NCBI RefSeq assembly: GCF_013391415.1
Contig: NZ_JACAXB010000013.1
Coordinates: forward strand, 186,001-250,000
Origin: Aquitalea sp. LB_tupeE
GTDB lineage: Bacteria > Pseudomonadota > Gammaproteobacteria > Burkholderiales > Chromobacteriaceae
DNA: 64,000 nucleotides
Reading direction: 5' to 3'
In this document: piece after piece, positions 54,249 to 64,000 of the stretch
Numbering within the stretch: position 1 is the stretch's first letter
Layout of the letters: every line of letters begins with the position of its first letter
Translations under genes and position numbers: made by a program
The notes under the pieces: model-generated
Told to the model about the DNA's origin: nothing
Database searches by the model: none
Seen by the model: only the letters and a program-made list of their open reading frames with translations

Positions 54249-55487
54249 TTAGAAATTACCGGCGAACCAGGCCTTCATGCGGCCAAACAGCTGGCCCACA
54301 CCCGCGCTTTCCACTTTGGGTCCGCTATGGGTCTGGATCTGGTCCTTGCCGTACAACAACAGGCCGACACCGGTCGAGAAACGTGGCGTCTTCACAACCT
54401 CGGCCAAGCCGCCTACATACTTGGGCACGCCCACGCGTACCGGCATGTGGAACACTTCTTCTGCCAGTTCCACCATGCCCGGCATCAGGCTGGCACCGCC
54501 GGTCAGCACGATGCCGGAGGATAGCAGGTCCTCGAAGCCGCTGCGGCGCAGTTCCTGCTGTACCAGCTGGAAGAGTTCTTCCACCCGCGGTTCCACCACT
54601 TCAGCCAGCGTGGCGCGCGACATCTGGCGCGGCCCGCGCTCGCCCACACCCGGTACTTCGATCATCTGGCCCGGATCGGCCATGCTCACCAGTGCCACGG
54701 CATGCTGGATCTTGATGTCTTCCGCTTCCTTGGTGGGGGTGCGCAGCGCCATGGCGATGTCGTTGGTGATCTGGTCACCGGCAATCGGAATCACCGCGGT
54801 ATGGCGGATGGCACCATTGGCATACACGGCGATGTCGGTGGTACCGCCACCGATGTCGATCAGGCACACGCCCAGGTCTTTTTCGTCTTCCGACAGCACG
54901 GCAATGGCCGAGGCCATCGGTTGCAGCACCAGGTCGGACACTTCCAGACCGCAACGACGTACGCATTTGGTGACGTTTTGCGCCGCAGACACCGCACCGC
55001 TAACGATGTGTACCTTGGCTTCAAGTCGTACGCCGCTCATGCCCAGCGGCTCGCGCACGCCTTCCTGGCCGTCGATGCTGTATTCCTGGGTGAGGATGTG
55101 CAGCACCTGATGGTCCGGCGGGATGGTGACGGCGCGCGCGGTTTCGATCACGCGGTCGATGTCCATCTGGGTGACTTCACGGTCCTTGATGGCCACCATG
55201 CCGTGCGAATTGATGCTCTTGATGTGCGAACCGGCAATGCCGGCAAACACCTCGTGAATCTTGCAGTCAGCCATCAGTTCGGCCTCCTCCAGTGCACGCT
55301 GGATGGCCTGCACGGTGGATTCGATATTCACCACCATGCCGCGCTTCAGACCACGTGATGGGGTCTGGCCCATGCCGATGATGTTGAGCTGGCCGTCATC
55401 CAGGACCTCCGCGACAATCGCCACGATCTTGGACGTACCAATGTCCAGGCCGACCAGCATGTTCTTGCTTTCCTTAGGTTTGCTCAC
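54249..55487 (-). CDS. ftsA: Cell division protein FtsA
   Basis: This 412-residue actin-like ATPase tethers FtsZ to the membrane. Nucleotide-binding motifs LVGLDIGTSKIVAIVAEV (near 11-28), CLIDIGGGTTDIAVY (near 203-217) and IVLTGGASLMPGM (near 330-342) are present. The C-terminal amphipathic helix FGRMKAWFAGNF is intact. The predicted start is GTG (55485-55487); an internal ATG nine codons in is an alternative. It is 96 bp upstream of ftsZ in the same direction. Confidence 0.96.
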   Translation of the reverse strand: MSKPKESKNMLVGLDIGTSKIVAIVAEVLDDGQLNIIGMGQTPSRGLKRGMVVNIESTVQAIQRALEEAELMADCKIHEVFAGIAGSHIKSINSHGMVAIKDREVTQMDIDRVIETARAVTIPPDHQVLHILTQEYSIDGQEGVREPLGMSGVRLEAKVHIVSGAVSAAQNVTKCVRRCGLEVSDLVLQPMASAIAVLSEDEKDLGVCLIDIGGGTTDIAVYANGAIRHTAVIPIAGDQITNDIAMALRTPTKEAEDIKIQHAVALVSMADPGQMIEVPGVGERGPRQMSRATLAEVVEPRVEELFQLVQQELRRSGFEDLLSSGIVLTGGASLMPGMVELAEEVFHMPVRVGVPKYVGGLAEVVKTPRFSTGVGLLLYGKDQIQTHSGPKVESAGVGQLFGRMKAWFAGNF

Positions 55488-55506
55488 CTGTCGCTCCAGC
55501 TAGGTA

Positions 55507-56232
55507 TTACTTTTTCACTTGTGCCGGCGGGGCCTTGTAATCAGGCATCCGCACGGCAAATCCATTGGGGTAGCGCATGTCCACGTAATCGATGTGGTAC
55601 GGCAGCACTGCCAGCTTGTCTTTCCAGTACTGGGCGAATCGCTCCACCCGTAAATCCACGTCGCCCCGGCCAAGGTCCAGCTTGATGCCGTTGTCCAGGT
55701 CCACTTGCCAGGCCCGACGCGGTGACAGCCAGATTTCCTGCGGGGCCAGCCCCGTCGGTTTCAGTCCCTGACGCAAACGCGCCAGCATGGCTGTCATGTC
55801 CTTTTCTGCCCCTGCCGGGCCATGAAACACCGGCAGTTGCTGGTCGCTGGCGGCGTCGAAGCGGTCGCCGTGGCTGTCCACCAGCCCGTTTTCGCCCCAG
55901 CGCGCCTGCGCCACATGTTCTTCCACTGCAATTTCCAGTGCATCCGGCCAACGCCGGCGCACCTGTGCGTCCCGCACCCAGGGCAGCTTGCCAAACGCCG
56001 CCCGGGTCTTGTCGATGTCCAGCGTGAAGAACGTCCCCGTCAGCTCGTGCTCGGCAATGAAGCGCAACTGTTCCGGCGTCACTCTTTTCATCTGTCCCTG
56101 GATCTGGATTTTCTTCACCGGAAACACCGGTGCATGTGTCACCCAGAATCCACCTGCATACAACAGCATCAGCAGCGAGGCACCCAGCAGGAAATTGGCC
56201 AGGCCTTTCAGCAGCTGATGGTTATCCCACAT
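55507..56232 (-). CDS. ftsQ: Cell division protein FtsQ
   Basis: This 241-residue bitopic protein links cytoplasmic and periplasmic parts of the divisome. It has one transmembrane helix at about 12-32 and a POTRA domain (about 37-107: [21 protein letters not shown] to [21 protein letters not shown]). The FtsQ beta domain follows, ending [16 protein letters not shown]. The start overlaps the ddl stop by 11 bp, typical of the dcw cluster. Confidence 0.94.
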   Translation of the reverse strand: MWDNHQLLKGLANFLLGASLLMLLYAGGFWVTHAPVFPVKKIQIQGQMKRVTPEQLRFIAEHELTGTFFTLDIDKTRAAFGKLPWVRDAQVRRRWPDALEIAVEEHVAQARWGENGLVDSHGDRFDAASDQQLPVFHGPAGAEKDMTAMLARLRQGLKPTGLAPQEIWLSPRRAWQVDLDNGIKLDLGRGDVDLRVERFAQYWKDKLAVLPYHIDYVDMRYPNGFAVRMPDYKAPPAQVKK

Positions 56233-57133
56233 GCACCATATCCAGCACGTTCAGGCAGAGGTCCTCATAGCTGATGCCCTGGGCGCGCGCGGCCATCGGC
56301 ACCAGGCTGTGGCTGGTCATGCCCGGATTGGTGTTCACTTCCAGCAGGTAAATACCGCCGGCTTCATCCATCAGGAAATCCACCCGACCCCAGCCCTGAC
56401 CGCCCAGTACCTGGAAGGCTTGCAGGCACAATGCACGGGCGCGCTGTTCCACTTCTTCACTCAGGCCGGACGGGCAGCGGTATACCGTGTCGTCGCGGAA
56501 ATACTTGGCCTGGTAGTCGTAATACTCGGTGGCCGGTTCGATCTTGATGGTGGGATAGGCCTGGCCATCAATCACGGCACAGGTGTATTCGCCACCACCG
56601 ACAAATCGCTCGGCCAGCACCAGCGGGTCGTATTTGCGGGCTTCCTCAAACGCGGCTTTCAGTTCGCCCGGCTGTTTTGCTTTGGTGACGCCAATGCTGG
56701 AGCCTTCGGTCGCCGGCTTCACGAACAGCGGCAGGCCCAGTCGTGCTTCCACGGCGGCAAAGTCGCTGTTTTCATCCAGCAGTTCGAATTCCGGAATCGG
56801 CAAACCAGCCCCGCGCCACAACAGCTTGGTACGCCATTTGTCCATGCAGATGGCCGAGGCCATCACACCGCAGCCGGTGTACGGAATGCCCAGTGTTTCC
56901 AGCGCACCTTGCAGGGTGCCGTCTTCGCCAAACGGGCCGTGCAGGATGATGAAGACGCGGTCGAAACCTTCTTCTTTCAGCGCTGCCAGCGGTTTTTCGG
57001 CAGGGTCGAAGGCATGGGCGTCCACACCGCGCGAACGCAAGGCGTTCAACACGCCGTTGCCGCTCATCAGCGAAATTTCACGCTCGGCGGAGCTGCCGCC
57101 CATCATCACTGCCACTTTGCCGTACTGCTTCAT
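56222..57133 (-). CDS. ddl: D-alanine--D-alanine ligase
   Basis: This 303-residue ATP-grasp enzyme makes D-Ala-D-Ala for MurF. The N-terminus [39 protein letters not shown] near 60-78 and the lid loop [19 protein letters not shown] near 205-223 are present. The metal-binding end [32 protein letters not shown] is complete. It is the DdlB-type copy of the dcw cluster, between murC and ftsQ. Confidence 0.95.
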   Translation of the reverse strand: MKQYGKVAVMMGGSSAEREISLMSGNGVLNALRSRGVDAHAFDPAEKPLAALKEEGFDRVFIILHGPFGEDGTLQGALETLGIPYTGCGVMASAICMDKWRTKLLWRGAGLPIPEFELLDENSDFAAVEARLGLPLFVKPATEGSSIGVTKAKQPGELKAAFEEARKYDPLVLAERFVGGGEYTCAVIDGQAYPTIKIEPATEYYDYQAKYFRDDTVYRCPSGLSEEVEQRARALCLQAFQVLGGQGWGRVDFLMDEAGGIYLLEVNTNPGMTSHSLVPMAARAQGISYEDLCLNVLDMVHVG

Positions 57134-57186
57134 TGCTCTTCCTTACTGGGAGGGCCTGTCCCCTCCCGCCAAAATTCGTCTGCCTG

Positions 57187-58581
57187 TTACAGCTTGCCGG
57201 CCACCAGCTTGCCCGGTACTGCACCAATGGAACCGGCACCCATGGTGATGACCACATCGCCATCGCGGGCAATGTCCATGATGGTGCGCGGCATGTCGGC
57301 AATCTGTTCGACAAACAGCGGCTCCACCTTGCCCGACACGCGCACCGCGCGGGCCAGTGCACGGCCATCGGCGGCCACGATGGGCGCTTCACCAGCGGCG
57401 TAGACTTCGGACAGCAGCAGTGCATCCACGCCGTTCAGCACTTTGACAAAATCTTCAAACAGGTCGCGGGTGCGGCTGTAGCGGTGCGGCTGGAAAGCCA
57501 GCACCAGTCGCTTGTCCGGGAAAGCACCGCGTACTGCGGACAGCGTGGCGGCCATTTCCACCGGGTGGTGGCCGTAGTCGTCCACCAGGGTGAAGCTGCC
57601 GCCGGCCGGCAGCGCCACTTCGCCATAACGCTGGAAGCGACGGCCCACGCCGGCAAACTCGGCCAGACCGCGCTGGATGGACGGAATATCCGCTCCGCAT
57701 TCCAGACCGATGGCAATGGCCGACAAGGCATTCAGCACGTTGTGACGACCCGGCAGGTTGAGCACCACCGGGAAGCGCTGCTGGCTGCCGTTGTTGACCA
57801 CCACGTCAAAATGCATCTGCCCACCGGCAGCCACTACATTGGCGGCATAGATGTCGGCGGAATCGTCCAGACCGTAAGTGGTCACCGGCTTGGTGATGCG
57901 GCTGCGGATTTCGCGCACATTCGGGTCGTCCACGCACAGTACTGCACGGCCATAGAAGGGCAGGCGGTGCAGAAAATCGACAAAAGCCTGTTTGAGCTTG
58001 TCGAAGCTGTGGTCGTAGGTGTCCATGTGGTCGGCGTCGATATTGGTGACCACCGCCATCACCGGGGTGAGGTGCAGGAAAGACGCGTCGGATTCATCGG
58101 CCTCGGCCACCAGGAACTCGCCGGAACCCAGCTTGGCATTGGTGCCAGCCGCAGTCAGCTTGCCGCCAATCACGAAAGTGGGGTCCAGCCCGGCTGCCGC
58201 CAGCACCGAAGCTGTCAGGCTGGTGGTGGTGGTTTTGCCATGGGTGCCGGCAATGGCAATGCCTTGCTTGAAGCGCATCAGCTCGGCCAGCATCATGGCA
58301 CGCGGAATCACCGGAATACGGCGCTCGCGGGCGCACAGCACTTCCGGGTTGTCCGCCTTCACCGCGGTGGAAGTCACCACCACGTCGGCACCTTCCATAT
58401 AGGTTGCATCATGGCCAAAGAACACGCGTGCGCCCTGGCTTGCCAGGCGCTGGGTGGCGGCACCATCGGCCATGTCCGAACCGGACACGGTGTAGCCCAG
58501 GTTCAGCAGAACCTCGGCAATGCCGCACATGCCGACACCACCGATGCCGACGAAGTGAATGTGTTTGACCCTGTGTTTCAT
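57187..58581 (-). CDS. murC: UDP-N-acetylmuramate--L-alanine ligase MurC
   Basis: This 464-residue Mur ligase adds the first residue of the peptide stem. It has [22 protein letters not shown] near 9-30 and the ATP-binding [23 protein letters not shown] near 110-132. [19 protein letters not shown] lies near 350. ATG (58579-58581) begins [12 protein letters not shown]; a longer frame to 58728 is an overlap artefact. It is 37 bp after murG. Confidence 0.96.
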   Translation of the reverse strand: MKHRVKHIHFVGIGGVGMCGIAEVLLNLGYTVSGSDMADGAATQRLASQGARVFFGHDATYMEGADVVVTSTAVKADNPEVLCARERRIPVIPRAMMLAELMRFKQGIAIAGTHGKTTTTSLTASVLAAAGLDPTFVIGGKLTAAGTNAKLGSGEFLVAEADESDASFLHLTPVMAVVTNIDADHMDTYDHSFDKLKQAFVDFLHRLPFYGRAVLCVDDPNVREIRSRITKPVTTYGLDDSADIYAANVVAAGGQMHFDVVVNNGSQQRFPVVLNLPGRHNVLNALSAIAIGLECGADIPSIQRGLAEFAGVGRRFQRYGEVALPAGGSFTLVDDYGHHPVEMAATLSAVRGAFPDKRLVLAFQPHRYSRTRDLFEDFVKVLNGVDALLLSEVYAAGEAPIVAADGRALARAVRVSGKVEPLFVEQIADMPRTIMDIARDGDVVITMGAGSIGAVPGKLVAGKL

Positions 58582-58618
58582 GTTCTTTCTCGTTGCTTCC
58601 GACAGCTGTGCTGCCGTA

Positions 58619-59713
58619 TTACTGTTCGTCTGCCAGTGCCTGGCACAGATCGGCCACCCGGGCGGCTGCGCCGGGGCGGGCCAATGCACGTGCCTGGCTG
58701 GCAAGTTCCAGCAGACGGGGCCGGTCAAGACCAGCCAGTACGTCTGCCAGCTTTTGTGCTGTCAATTCGCTTTGCGGCAGATGAATCGCCGCACCTTCCG
58801 CTGCCATCCACTTGGCGTTGTCACGCTGATGCGCGGTGGTGGACACCACCAGCGGCACCAGAATGCTGGCCACGCCTGCTGCACACAGCTCGCTTACCGT
58901 AATGGCACCGGCGCGGCAGATGATCAGGTCGCAGTCGGCCAGGCGGCTGGGCATGTCATCAATAAACGGCAACAGCCTGACATCCTGTTCCAGCCCGGTG
59001 GCACGATAGGCTGCCTGCACCTCGGCAAAGTTGGCCTCACCGGTCTGGTGGGTCAGCTGCGGGCGTTGTTCGGCCGACAGCAGTGCCATAGCCTGCGGCA
59101 GGGTCTGATTCAGTACCCGCGCACCCAGGCTGCCACCCACTACCAACACCCGTAGCGGGCCGCTGCGTCCGGCCATACGCTGCGCCGGTGCCGGCAGGGC
59201 TTCGATTTCCTGCCGAACCGGGTTACCTGTTACCAGCGCCTTGGGCCCGCTCTTGGCGGCGCTGCCGTCAAAACCGCACACCAGCTTGCGGGCAAACGGC
59301 AGCAAGGCCTTGTTACTCAGCAAAAGGCTGGCATCGGCATTCACCAGCACCAGCGGCTTCCACAGCAGGCCGCTCATCACGCCACCGGGCAGGCAGACGT
59401 AGCCGCCCATGCCCAGTACCACGTCCGGGCGATGGCGCAACAGCAGCTGCGCCGAGCGGACAAAAGCGCCACACAGCTGCAGCACGCCCTTGAGCGAGCC
59501 TATCAGTCCCTTGCCGCGCACACCGTGGAATGCCAGCCGCTCCAGCGGAATGCCGGTGGGCGGTACCAGCTTGTTTTCCATGCCGCGCTCGGTGCCCAGC
59601 CACACCACTTTCCAGCCACGCTGTTGCAGCGCTTTGGCCACGGCAAGGCCGGGGACGATGTGTCCACCCGTACCTGCTGCCATTACCATGACCGTTCTGT
59701 TCGTCATCTTCAT
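58619..59713 (-). CDS. murG: UDP-GlcNAc:lipid I N-acetylglucosaminyltransferase MurG
   Basis: This 364-residue enzyme converts lipid I to lipid II at the inner membrane. It has [22 protein letters not shown] near 8-29, a G-rich loop that binds the donor, and [15 protein letters not shown] near 102-116. [19 protein letters not shown] is near 190, and the sugar-nucleotide site [23 protein letters not shown] near 263-285. ATG 59711-59713 overlaps, by one base, the TGA of a second copy of the ftsW tail (TGATG). An ATG two codons later is an alternative. Confidence 0.95.
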   Translation of the reverse strand: MKMTNRTVMVMAAGTGGHIVPGLAVAKALQQRGWKVVWLGTERGMENKLVPPTGIPLERLAFHGVRGKGLIGSLKGVLQLCGAFVRSAQLLLRHRPDVVLGMGGYVCLPGGVMSGLLWKPLVLVNADASLLLSNKALLPFARKLVCGFDGSAAKSGPKALVTGNPVRQEIEALPAPAQRMAGRSGPLRVLVVGGSLGARVLNQTLPQAMALLSAEQRPQLTHQTGEANFAEVQAAYRATGLEQDVRLLPFIDDMPSRLADCDLIICRAGAITVSELCAAGVASILVPLVVSTTAHQRDNAKWMAAEGAAIHLPQSELTAQKLADVLAGLDRPRLLELASQARALARPGAAARVADLCQALADEQ

Positions 59714-59856
59714 CAAACCTTGTAACCGCGCATGATGCGCTGATTTTTGCTTCGTTCTGCGGCCTCGCAGAAACCGCCGCCACCGGGCTTCGCCCTCTCG
59801 CGCCTATCGGCGCTTGTCCTGCGCGACTACACTTTGTAGCCGCGCATGATGCGGCG
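59713..59856 (-). repeat. 114-bp tandem duplication of the ftsW 3' end with a three-hairpin element
   Basis: The true ftsW end (59827-59856) encodes RRIMRGYKV-stop (TAG). The same tail recurs exactly 114 bp downstream (59713-59742) as QRIMRGYKV-stop (TGA), with only synonymous changes in the last codons (GGC/GGT, AAA/AAG, GTG/GTT). The 37 codons between the TAG and the second stop are all open in the same frame. The inserted DNA folds into three hairpins: TTCTGCG/CGCAGAA (59755-59772), GGGC/GCCC (59785-59795) and GCGCC/GGCGC (59800-59813). Confidence 0.8.
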
Positions 59857-60984
59857 GTTTTCATAATCAACCCGCAGCAGCACAGCCATGGCGATGAGGT
59901 TCATCAACATGGCCGAACCACCAAACGACATCAGCGGCAGGGTCAGGCCCTTGGTGGGCAGCAAGCCCATATTCACGCCGATGTTGAAAAACACCTGAAT
60001 GCCCAGCCAGATGCCCATGCCCTGCGCCACCAGCGCCTGGAAAAAGCGTTCCAGCTTTTTCGATTCCACGCCGATGTGAAACGCACGCCGCACCACCCAG
60101 GCATACAGGCCGATGACCACGCAGATACCGACAAAGCCGAATTCTTCCGAAATCACCGCCATGATGAAGTCGGTGTGAGCCTCGGGCAGGTAGAACAATT
60201 TTTCGATGCTGGAGCCCAGTCCCACGCCATACCACTCACCACGGCCAATGGCGATCAGCGAGTGCGACAGCTGATAACCCTTGCCGTACGGGTCATCCCA
60301 CGGGTCCATGAAGCCCAGTACCCGCTTGAGCCGGTATGGCGAGGAGATGATCAACAGCACGATGGCGACGGCGGCCATCACCGCCAGACCGGAGAAAATG
60401 CGCATATTGATGCCACCGAGGAACAACACGCCCATGGCAATGCTCATCACCACCATCAAGGCACCGAAGTCCGGCTCGCGCAGCAGCAGGAAGGCCACCA
60501 TCACCATGGCGGCAAACATCGGCGCAAAGCCTTCTTTCAGGCTGTGCAGCTTGTGGGTCTTGCGCACGGTGTAATCGGCGGCATAAATCACCGTGGCGAA
60601 CTTCATGATTTCCGACGGCTGCAGATTGAGCACGAACAGGTTGATCCAGCGGCGCGAACCATTCACCACCCGGCCAATGCCGGGAATCAGCACCAGCACC
60701 AGCAGCACGATGCCCAGCAGGAATAATTTGCCGGCGTACTTCTGCCAGATGCGCGTCGGCACCTGGAACATCACGTAGGACGCGCAAAGGCCGATCACCA
60801 TGAAAATGATGTGGCGGATCAGGTAGAAATAGCGGTTTTGCGTGGCAGCATCGGCCTCGGCATAGGCAATCGACGCCGAATACACCATCACCAGACTGAT
60901 GGACAGCAGCAGGGCCAGGGCCCAGGCCAGTGCCTCGTCAAATGGTTTGATGGCGGTGTAGCGGCGCGCCGAGTGCACGATCAT
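59827..60984 (-). CDS. ftsW: Lipid II glycosyltransferase/division protein FtsW
   Basis: This 385-residue SEDS protein polymerises peptidoglycan at the septum with its partner penicillin-binding protein. About ten hydrophobic helices are present. The family segments [29 protein letters not shown] near 108-136, [27 protein letters not shown] near 232-258 and [21 protein letters not shown] near 342-362 are intact. The ATG (60982-60984) overlaps the murD TGA (ATGA). The C-terminus RRIMRGYKV appears again downstream in a duplicated element. Confidence 0.95.
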   Translation of the reverse strand: MIVHSARRYTAIKPFDEALAWALALLLSISLVMVYSASIAYAEADAATQNRYFYLIRHIIFMVIGLCASYVMFQVPTRIWQKYAGKLFLLGIVLLVLVLIPGIGRVVNGSRRWINLFVLNLQPSEIMKFATVIYAADYTVRKTHKLHSLKEGFAPMFAAMVMVAFLLLREPDFGALMVVMSIAMGVLFLGGINMRIFSGLAVMAAVAIVLLIISSPYRLKRVLGFMDPWDDPYGKGYQLSHSLIAIGRGEWYGVGLGSSIEKLFYLPEAHTDFIMAVISEEFGFVGICVVIGLYAWVVRRAFHIGVESKKLERFFQALVAQGMGIWLGIQVFFNIGVNMGLLPTKGLTLPLMSFGGSAMLMNLIAMAVLLRVDYENRRIMRGYKV

Positions 60985-62357
60985 GGCTGCCCCTTTCCGG
61001 TCGCGGCCTTGATCTGCGCCACGGTGTCGATGAACACCTGGGCGCGATGGCCGTAGTTACGGAACATGTCCAGACTGGCGCAGGCGGGCGACAGCAGCAC
61101 CACATCACCCGGCTGGGCCAGTTCAGCTGCGGCGCGGGTGGCTTCTTCCAGCGTGGCGTAGTCGTACAGCGCAACGCCGCTATCTGCCAGCGCGGCGCGG
61201 ATACGGCCGGCATCACGGCCAATCAGCAACACGCCGCGGGCAATACGCTGGCAAGCAGGTGCCAGCGGGCTGAAATCCTGACCTTTGCCATCACCACCGG
61301 CAATCAGCACCACCTTGCGGGTCATGCCATTGAGGGCGGCTTCGGTAGCGCCGACATTGGTACCCTTGGAATCGTCAATCCAGGCGATGCCGTCAAATTC
61401 GTCCACCAGTTCCACCCGGTGCGCCAGACCCTGGAAGCTTTGCAGGCCTTGCAGCAGGGCGGCACGGTCCAGCCCGATGCTGTCGCACAAGGCCAAGGCG
61501 GCCAGCGCGTTGGCGGCATTGTGCAGGCCTTGCAGTTGCAGGCTGGCTTGCGGCAGCACGGCTTCGCCCTGTGCGCTGAGCCAGTATTGGCCATCCTGCT
61601 GGGTGAGGCTGTATTCCACCGGCTGCTTGAGCGAGAACCATTTGACCACATGACCGGGGCGCACCATGGCCGGGGCCAGGATGTCATCACGGTTCAGCAC
61701 CTGCACGCCCAGTCCATTGAACACGGCGGTTTTGGCGTGGGCGTAGTCCAGCAGGTCGTTGTAGCGGTCCAGATGGTCTTCGGAAATATTCAGCACGGTG
61801 GCAGCATCTGCCGCCAGGCTGTAGGTGGTTTCCAGCTGGAAGCTGGACAGCTCCAGCACCCATACGTCCGGCTGCTTGCCGGATTGTTCGCGTTCCAGCA
61901 GGGCTTCCAGTACCGCCAGGCCGATATTGCCAGCCACGATGGTATCCAGCCCGGCCTGCTGGCACAGATGCCCCACCAGACTGGTGACGGTGGTCTTGCC
62001 ATTGGAACCGGTAATGGCAATCACCTTGCTGCCATTACCCTTGATGGCGCGGGCCAGCAGTTCCACATCGCCCACCACTTCGCCACCGGCACGGCGGAAA
62101 GCATCCACGGCTGGAGTCTTCAGCGGTACGCCGGGGCTGAGCACCAGCATGTCGACACCGGCAAAGGTGCTGGCATCGAATGCGCCGACGCGCAGTTCGG
62201 CAGCTGGTACATGCTGCTGCAGCTCGGCCACGCGCTCGGGCGCGGGCTTGCTATCGGCCACCACCACGCGTGCGCCGTGGGCAGCCAGATAGCGCGCGGC
62301 AGCCAGCCCCGAGCCTCCCAGCCCCACTACCGCGATGTGTCGATCAGCAAAGTCCAT
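60981..62357 (-). CDS. murD: UDP-N-acetylmuramoyl-L-alanine--D-glutamate ligase MurD
   Basis: This 458-residue Mur ligase adds D-glutamate to the stem peptide. It has [22 protein letters not shown] near 10-31 and the ATP loop [17 protein letters not shown] near 114-130. [13 protein letters not shown] is near 162, and [19 protein letters not shown] near 320. ATG (62355-62357) begins [10 protein letters not shown]. It lies 12 bp after mraY and couples to ftsW. Confidence 0.96.
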   Translation of the reverse strand: MDFADRHIAVVGLGGSGLAAARYLAAHGARVVVADSKPAPERVAELQQHVPAAELRVGAFDASTFAGVDMLVLSPGVPLKTPAVDAFRRAGGEVVGDVELLARAIKGNGSKVIAITGSNGKTTVTSLVGHLCQQAGLDTIVAGNIGLAVLEALLEREQSGKQPDVWVLELSSFQLETTYSLAADAATVLNISEDHLDRYNDLLDYAHAKTAVFNGLGVQVLNRDDILAPAMVRPGHVVKWFSLKQPVEYSLTQQDGQYWLSAQGEAVLPQASLQLQGLHNAANALAALALCDSIGLDRAALLQGLQSFQGLAHRVELVDEFDGIAWIDDSKGTNVGATEAALNGMTRKVVLIAGGDGKGQDFSPLAPACQRIARGVLLIGRDAGRIRAALADSGVALYDYATLEEATRAAAELAQPGDVVLLSPACASLDMFRNYGHRAQVFIDTVAQIKAATGKGQP

Positions 62358-62369
62358 GAGCCCTTGTCC

Positions 62370-63455
62370 TTAACGCAATTTCAACGAAGCCAGGCCAGCG
62401 AGCACCAGCATCATGGTGACAATCCAGAAGCGCACTACCACCTGGGTTTCCTTCCAGCCCTTCAATTCGTAGTGGTGATGCAGCGGTGCCATGCGGAATA
62501 CCCGCTTGCCGGTAAGCTTGAACGAAGCCACCTGGATCATCACCGACAACGCTTCCATCACGAACAGACCGCCCATGATGAACAGCACGATTTCCTGTCG
62601 CACAATCACCGCCACGGTGCCCAGTGCCGCGCCCAGCGCCAGTGCGCCGACATCGCCCATGAACACCTGCGCCGGATAGGCGTTGAACCACAAGAAGCCC
62701 AGGCAGGCCCCGCAGATGGCGGCACAGAACACCACGACCTCATGCGCGCCGGGAATGAAGGGCAGGCCCAGATATTTGGAAAACACCACGTGGCCAGCCA
62801 CGTAAGCGAAGATGGAAAGGCCGGAGGCCACCATTACCACCGGCAGCGCGGCCAGGCCGTCCAGACCGTCAGTCAGGTTGACCGCATTGGAGGTGCCGAC
62901 GATCACCAGATAGGTCAGCACGCAGAAGCCCACCACGCCCAGCGGATAAGCCACGGTCTTGAAGAAGGGCACGATGAACTCGGTGGAGGCCGGCAGCTTG
63001 GCGGTAGCAATCAGGAAAATGCCCGCAGCAATGGCGATGGTGGATTGCCATACCATCTTGAATTTGGCCGACACGCCTTTCGGGTCCTTGTACACCACCT
63101 TGCGCCAGTCATCGTAAAAGCCCAGCGCACCGGTACCCAGCATCACCGCCAGCAGCAGCCAGACGTATTTGTTGGACAGATCAGCCCACAGCAAGGTGGT
63201 GATGGTGATGGACAGCATGATCAGCGAACCGCCCATGGTCGGCGTACCGGCCTTGACCAGATGGCTTTGCGGACCGTCGTTGCGCACAGCCTGACCGACT
63301 TTCAGCTCGGTCAGCTTGCGGATAACCCACGGGCCCATCAGCAGCGAGATGGTCAGCGAGGTAAGCGCCGCCATCACTGCCCGCAGGGTGACGTAGTAGA
63401 CAACGTTGAAAGTCCGGATATGAGAACCCAGCAGATCGGCTAGCCAGAGCAGCAC
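62370..63455 (-). CDS. mraY: Phospho-MurNAc-pentapeptide transferase MraY
   Basis: This 361-residue membrane enzyme forms lipid I from undecaprenyl phosphate. The family segments KAGTPTMGG near 70-78, DDWRKV near 115 (with the catalytic aspartates) and [16 protein letters not shown] near 189-204 are present. The final [23 protein letters not shown] is at about 323-345. About ten helices are predicted. The start appears to be GTG (63453-63455), one base after the murF stop, with GGGAG upstream. Confidence 0.95.
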   Translation of the reverse strand: MLLWLADLLGSHIRTFNVVYYVTLRAVMAALTSLTISLLMGPWVIRKLTELKVGQAVRNDGPQSHLVKAGTPTMGGSLIMLSITITTLLWADLSNKYVWLLLAVMLGTGALGFYDDWRKVVYKDPKGVSAKFKMVWQSTIAIAAGIFLIATAKLPASTEFIVPFFKTVAYPLGVVGFCVLTYLVIVGTSNAVNLTDGLDGLAALPVVMVASGLSIFAYVAGHVVFSKYLGLPFIPGAHEVVVFCAAICGACLGFLWFNAYPAQVFMGDVGALALGAALGTVAVIVRQEIVLFIMGGLFVMEALSVMIQVASFKLTGKRVFRMAPLHHHYELKGWKETQVVVRFWIVTMMLVLAGLASLKLR

Positions 63456-63456
63456 C

Positions 63457-64000
63457 TTACACTCCCTCTTCTTGTTGTTTTGCGGTCGTCAGGTGTTCCA
63501 CCACCCGTTCCATACGCATGAAGCGCGAGCCTTTCACCAGCACGGAAGCTCCCGCTTGCAAATTGGCATCCAGCCAGTTGGCCAACGCCGTGAAATCATC
63601 AAAACACTGTGCACCAGCGCCAAAGGCGGCTGCGGCGTGACGGCTGAGTTCGCCCAGCGTCACCAGCTGCGCAATGCCACGCAGGCGGGCATGTTCGCCC
63701 ACCTCGGCATGCAGTTGCGGCGCGGTATCACCCAGTTCGCCGATATCACCCATGACAAAGCAATGCGGCCCCGGCAGACCGGCCAGCACGTCGATACCGG
63801 CTTTCATCGAATCCGGATTGGCGTTGTAGCTGTCGTCGATCACCACACCGCCATGGCGGCCGGTTTTCTGTTGCAGACGGCCCTTGGCATTGCCAAACAC
63901 CGCCAAACCGGCAGCAATGGCTGCCAGCGGTACATCCAGCGCCAGTGCCATAGCCGCAGCGGCCAGCGCATTGCGCACATTGTGTTCACCCGGCGCAGGC
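63457..64000 (-). CDS. murF: UDP-N-acetylmuramoyl-tripeptide--D-alanyl-D-alanine ligase MurF (C-terminal part, gene continues past the right edge)
   Basis: This is the final ~180 residues of MurF, which adds D-Ala-D-Ala to the stem. The visible part includes the domain-3 sequences [33 protein letters not shown] (ID-DSYNANP is diagnostic). It also has [23 protein letters not shown] and [18 protein letters not shown]. It ends at TAA (63457-63459), next to mraY. The N-terminal ATP-binding part is outside the window. Confidence 0.95.
   Translation of the reverse strand, partial: PAPGEHNVRNALAAAAMALALDVPLAAIAAGLAVFGNAKGRLQQKTGRHGGVVIDDSYNANPDSMKAGIDVLAGLPGPHCFVMGDIGELGDTAPQLHAEVGEHARLRGIAQLVTLGELSRHAAAAFGAGAQCFDDFTALANWLDANLQAGASVLVKGSRFMRMERVVEHLTTAKQQEEGV

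Noticed and set aside
61047-63443. 798-codon plus-strand frame opposite murD and mraY
   Set aside because: Antisense shadow of confirmed genes; the His/Gln-rich translation has no domain.
1-64000. CRISPR arrays, tRNA, rRNA, insertion sequences and prophage genes
   Set aside because: No regularly spaced direct repeats, no tRNA-like cloverleaf, and no transposase, integrase or phage structural gene was recognised on either strand.

Overview
The window looks like a piece of the main chromosome of a betaproteobacterium, most likely order Neisseriales, family Chromobacteriaceae (Chromobacterium/Aquitalea/Vogesella-like). This placement is inferred from the GC-rich coding sequence, the betaproteobacterial division and cell-wall cluster ending in ftsZ-lpxC, and the mix of families present. 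No taxonomic search was possible. Nearly all of it is housekeeping and transport genes. I found no rRNA, tRNA, CRISPR array, insertion sequence, integrase or phage gene, and no dedicated DNA-binding transcription factor other than a YceH-type winged-helix protein.

Layout. 1-783: start of secA (minus strand, runs off the left edge). 1.26-4.33 kb: two-gene ABC importer (fused double permease plus an ATPase with an AAA-associated C-terminal domain) with no binding protein beside it. 4.4-6.6 kb: DciA/DUF721 and a PiT phosphate transporter. 6.7-10.6 kb: sulfate importer operon sbp-cysT-cysW-cysA (minus). 11-14 kb: DUF3422 protein and a chemoreceptor. 14.2-16.1 kb: prpE (minus). 16.4-18.6 kb: a SiaA-SiaB-SiaC-type phosphatase/kinase/phosphoprotein switch without SiaD. 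18.7-25.4 kb: proA, small membrane and secreted proteins, a hydrolase, a DUF2252 protein and a Cache chemoreceptor. 26-29.2 kb: a gamma-glutamylpolyamine synthetase-like enzyme and gamma-glutamyltransferase. 29.2-40.6 kb: single genes (usp, tlyA, yceH, cupin, GNAT, GST, S9 peptidase, a small fimbrial-like protein, hydrolase, ltaE, zinc ribbon, tcdA, loiP). 40.7-46.4 kb: oppABCDF (minus). 46.9-51.9 kb: pyrC, TusA-like, NRDE, CNP1-like, DMT transporter, LprI-like, moaC. 51.9-64 kb: the dcw cluster on the minus strand, in transcription order murF-mraY-murD-ftsW-murG-murC-ddl-ftsQ-ftsA-ftsZ, then lpxC.

How the genes work together. The dcw genes are tightly packed (ATGA overlap murD/ftsW, 11-bp overlap ddl/ftsQ) and make lipid II from UDP-MurNAc precursors and then the septal machinery; lpxC commits the cell to lipid A synthesis next door. 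The sulfate and oligopeptide operons have the normal gene orders. The SiaABC set is a partner-switching module whose output is not encoded beside it.

Most interesting non-coding signals: (1) a 114-bp in-frame duplication of the ftsW 3' end enclosing a three-hairpin element, between ftsW and murG; (2) three perfect co-directional DnaA boxes plus several near-matches within 200 bp at 21.1-21.3 kb, around a 12-bp palindrome; (3) two old, diverged copies of a structured ~130-nt non-coding unit upstream of the gamma-glutamylpolyamine synthetase gene.
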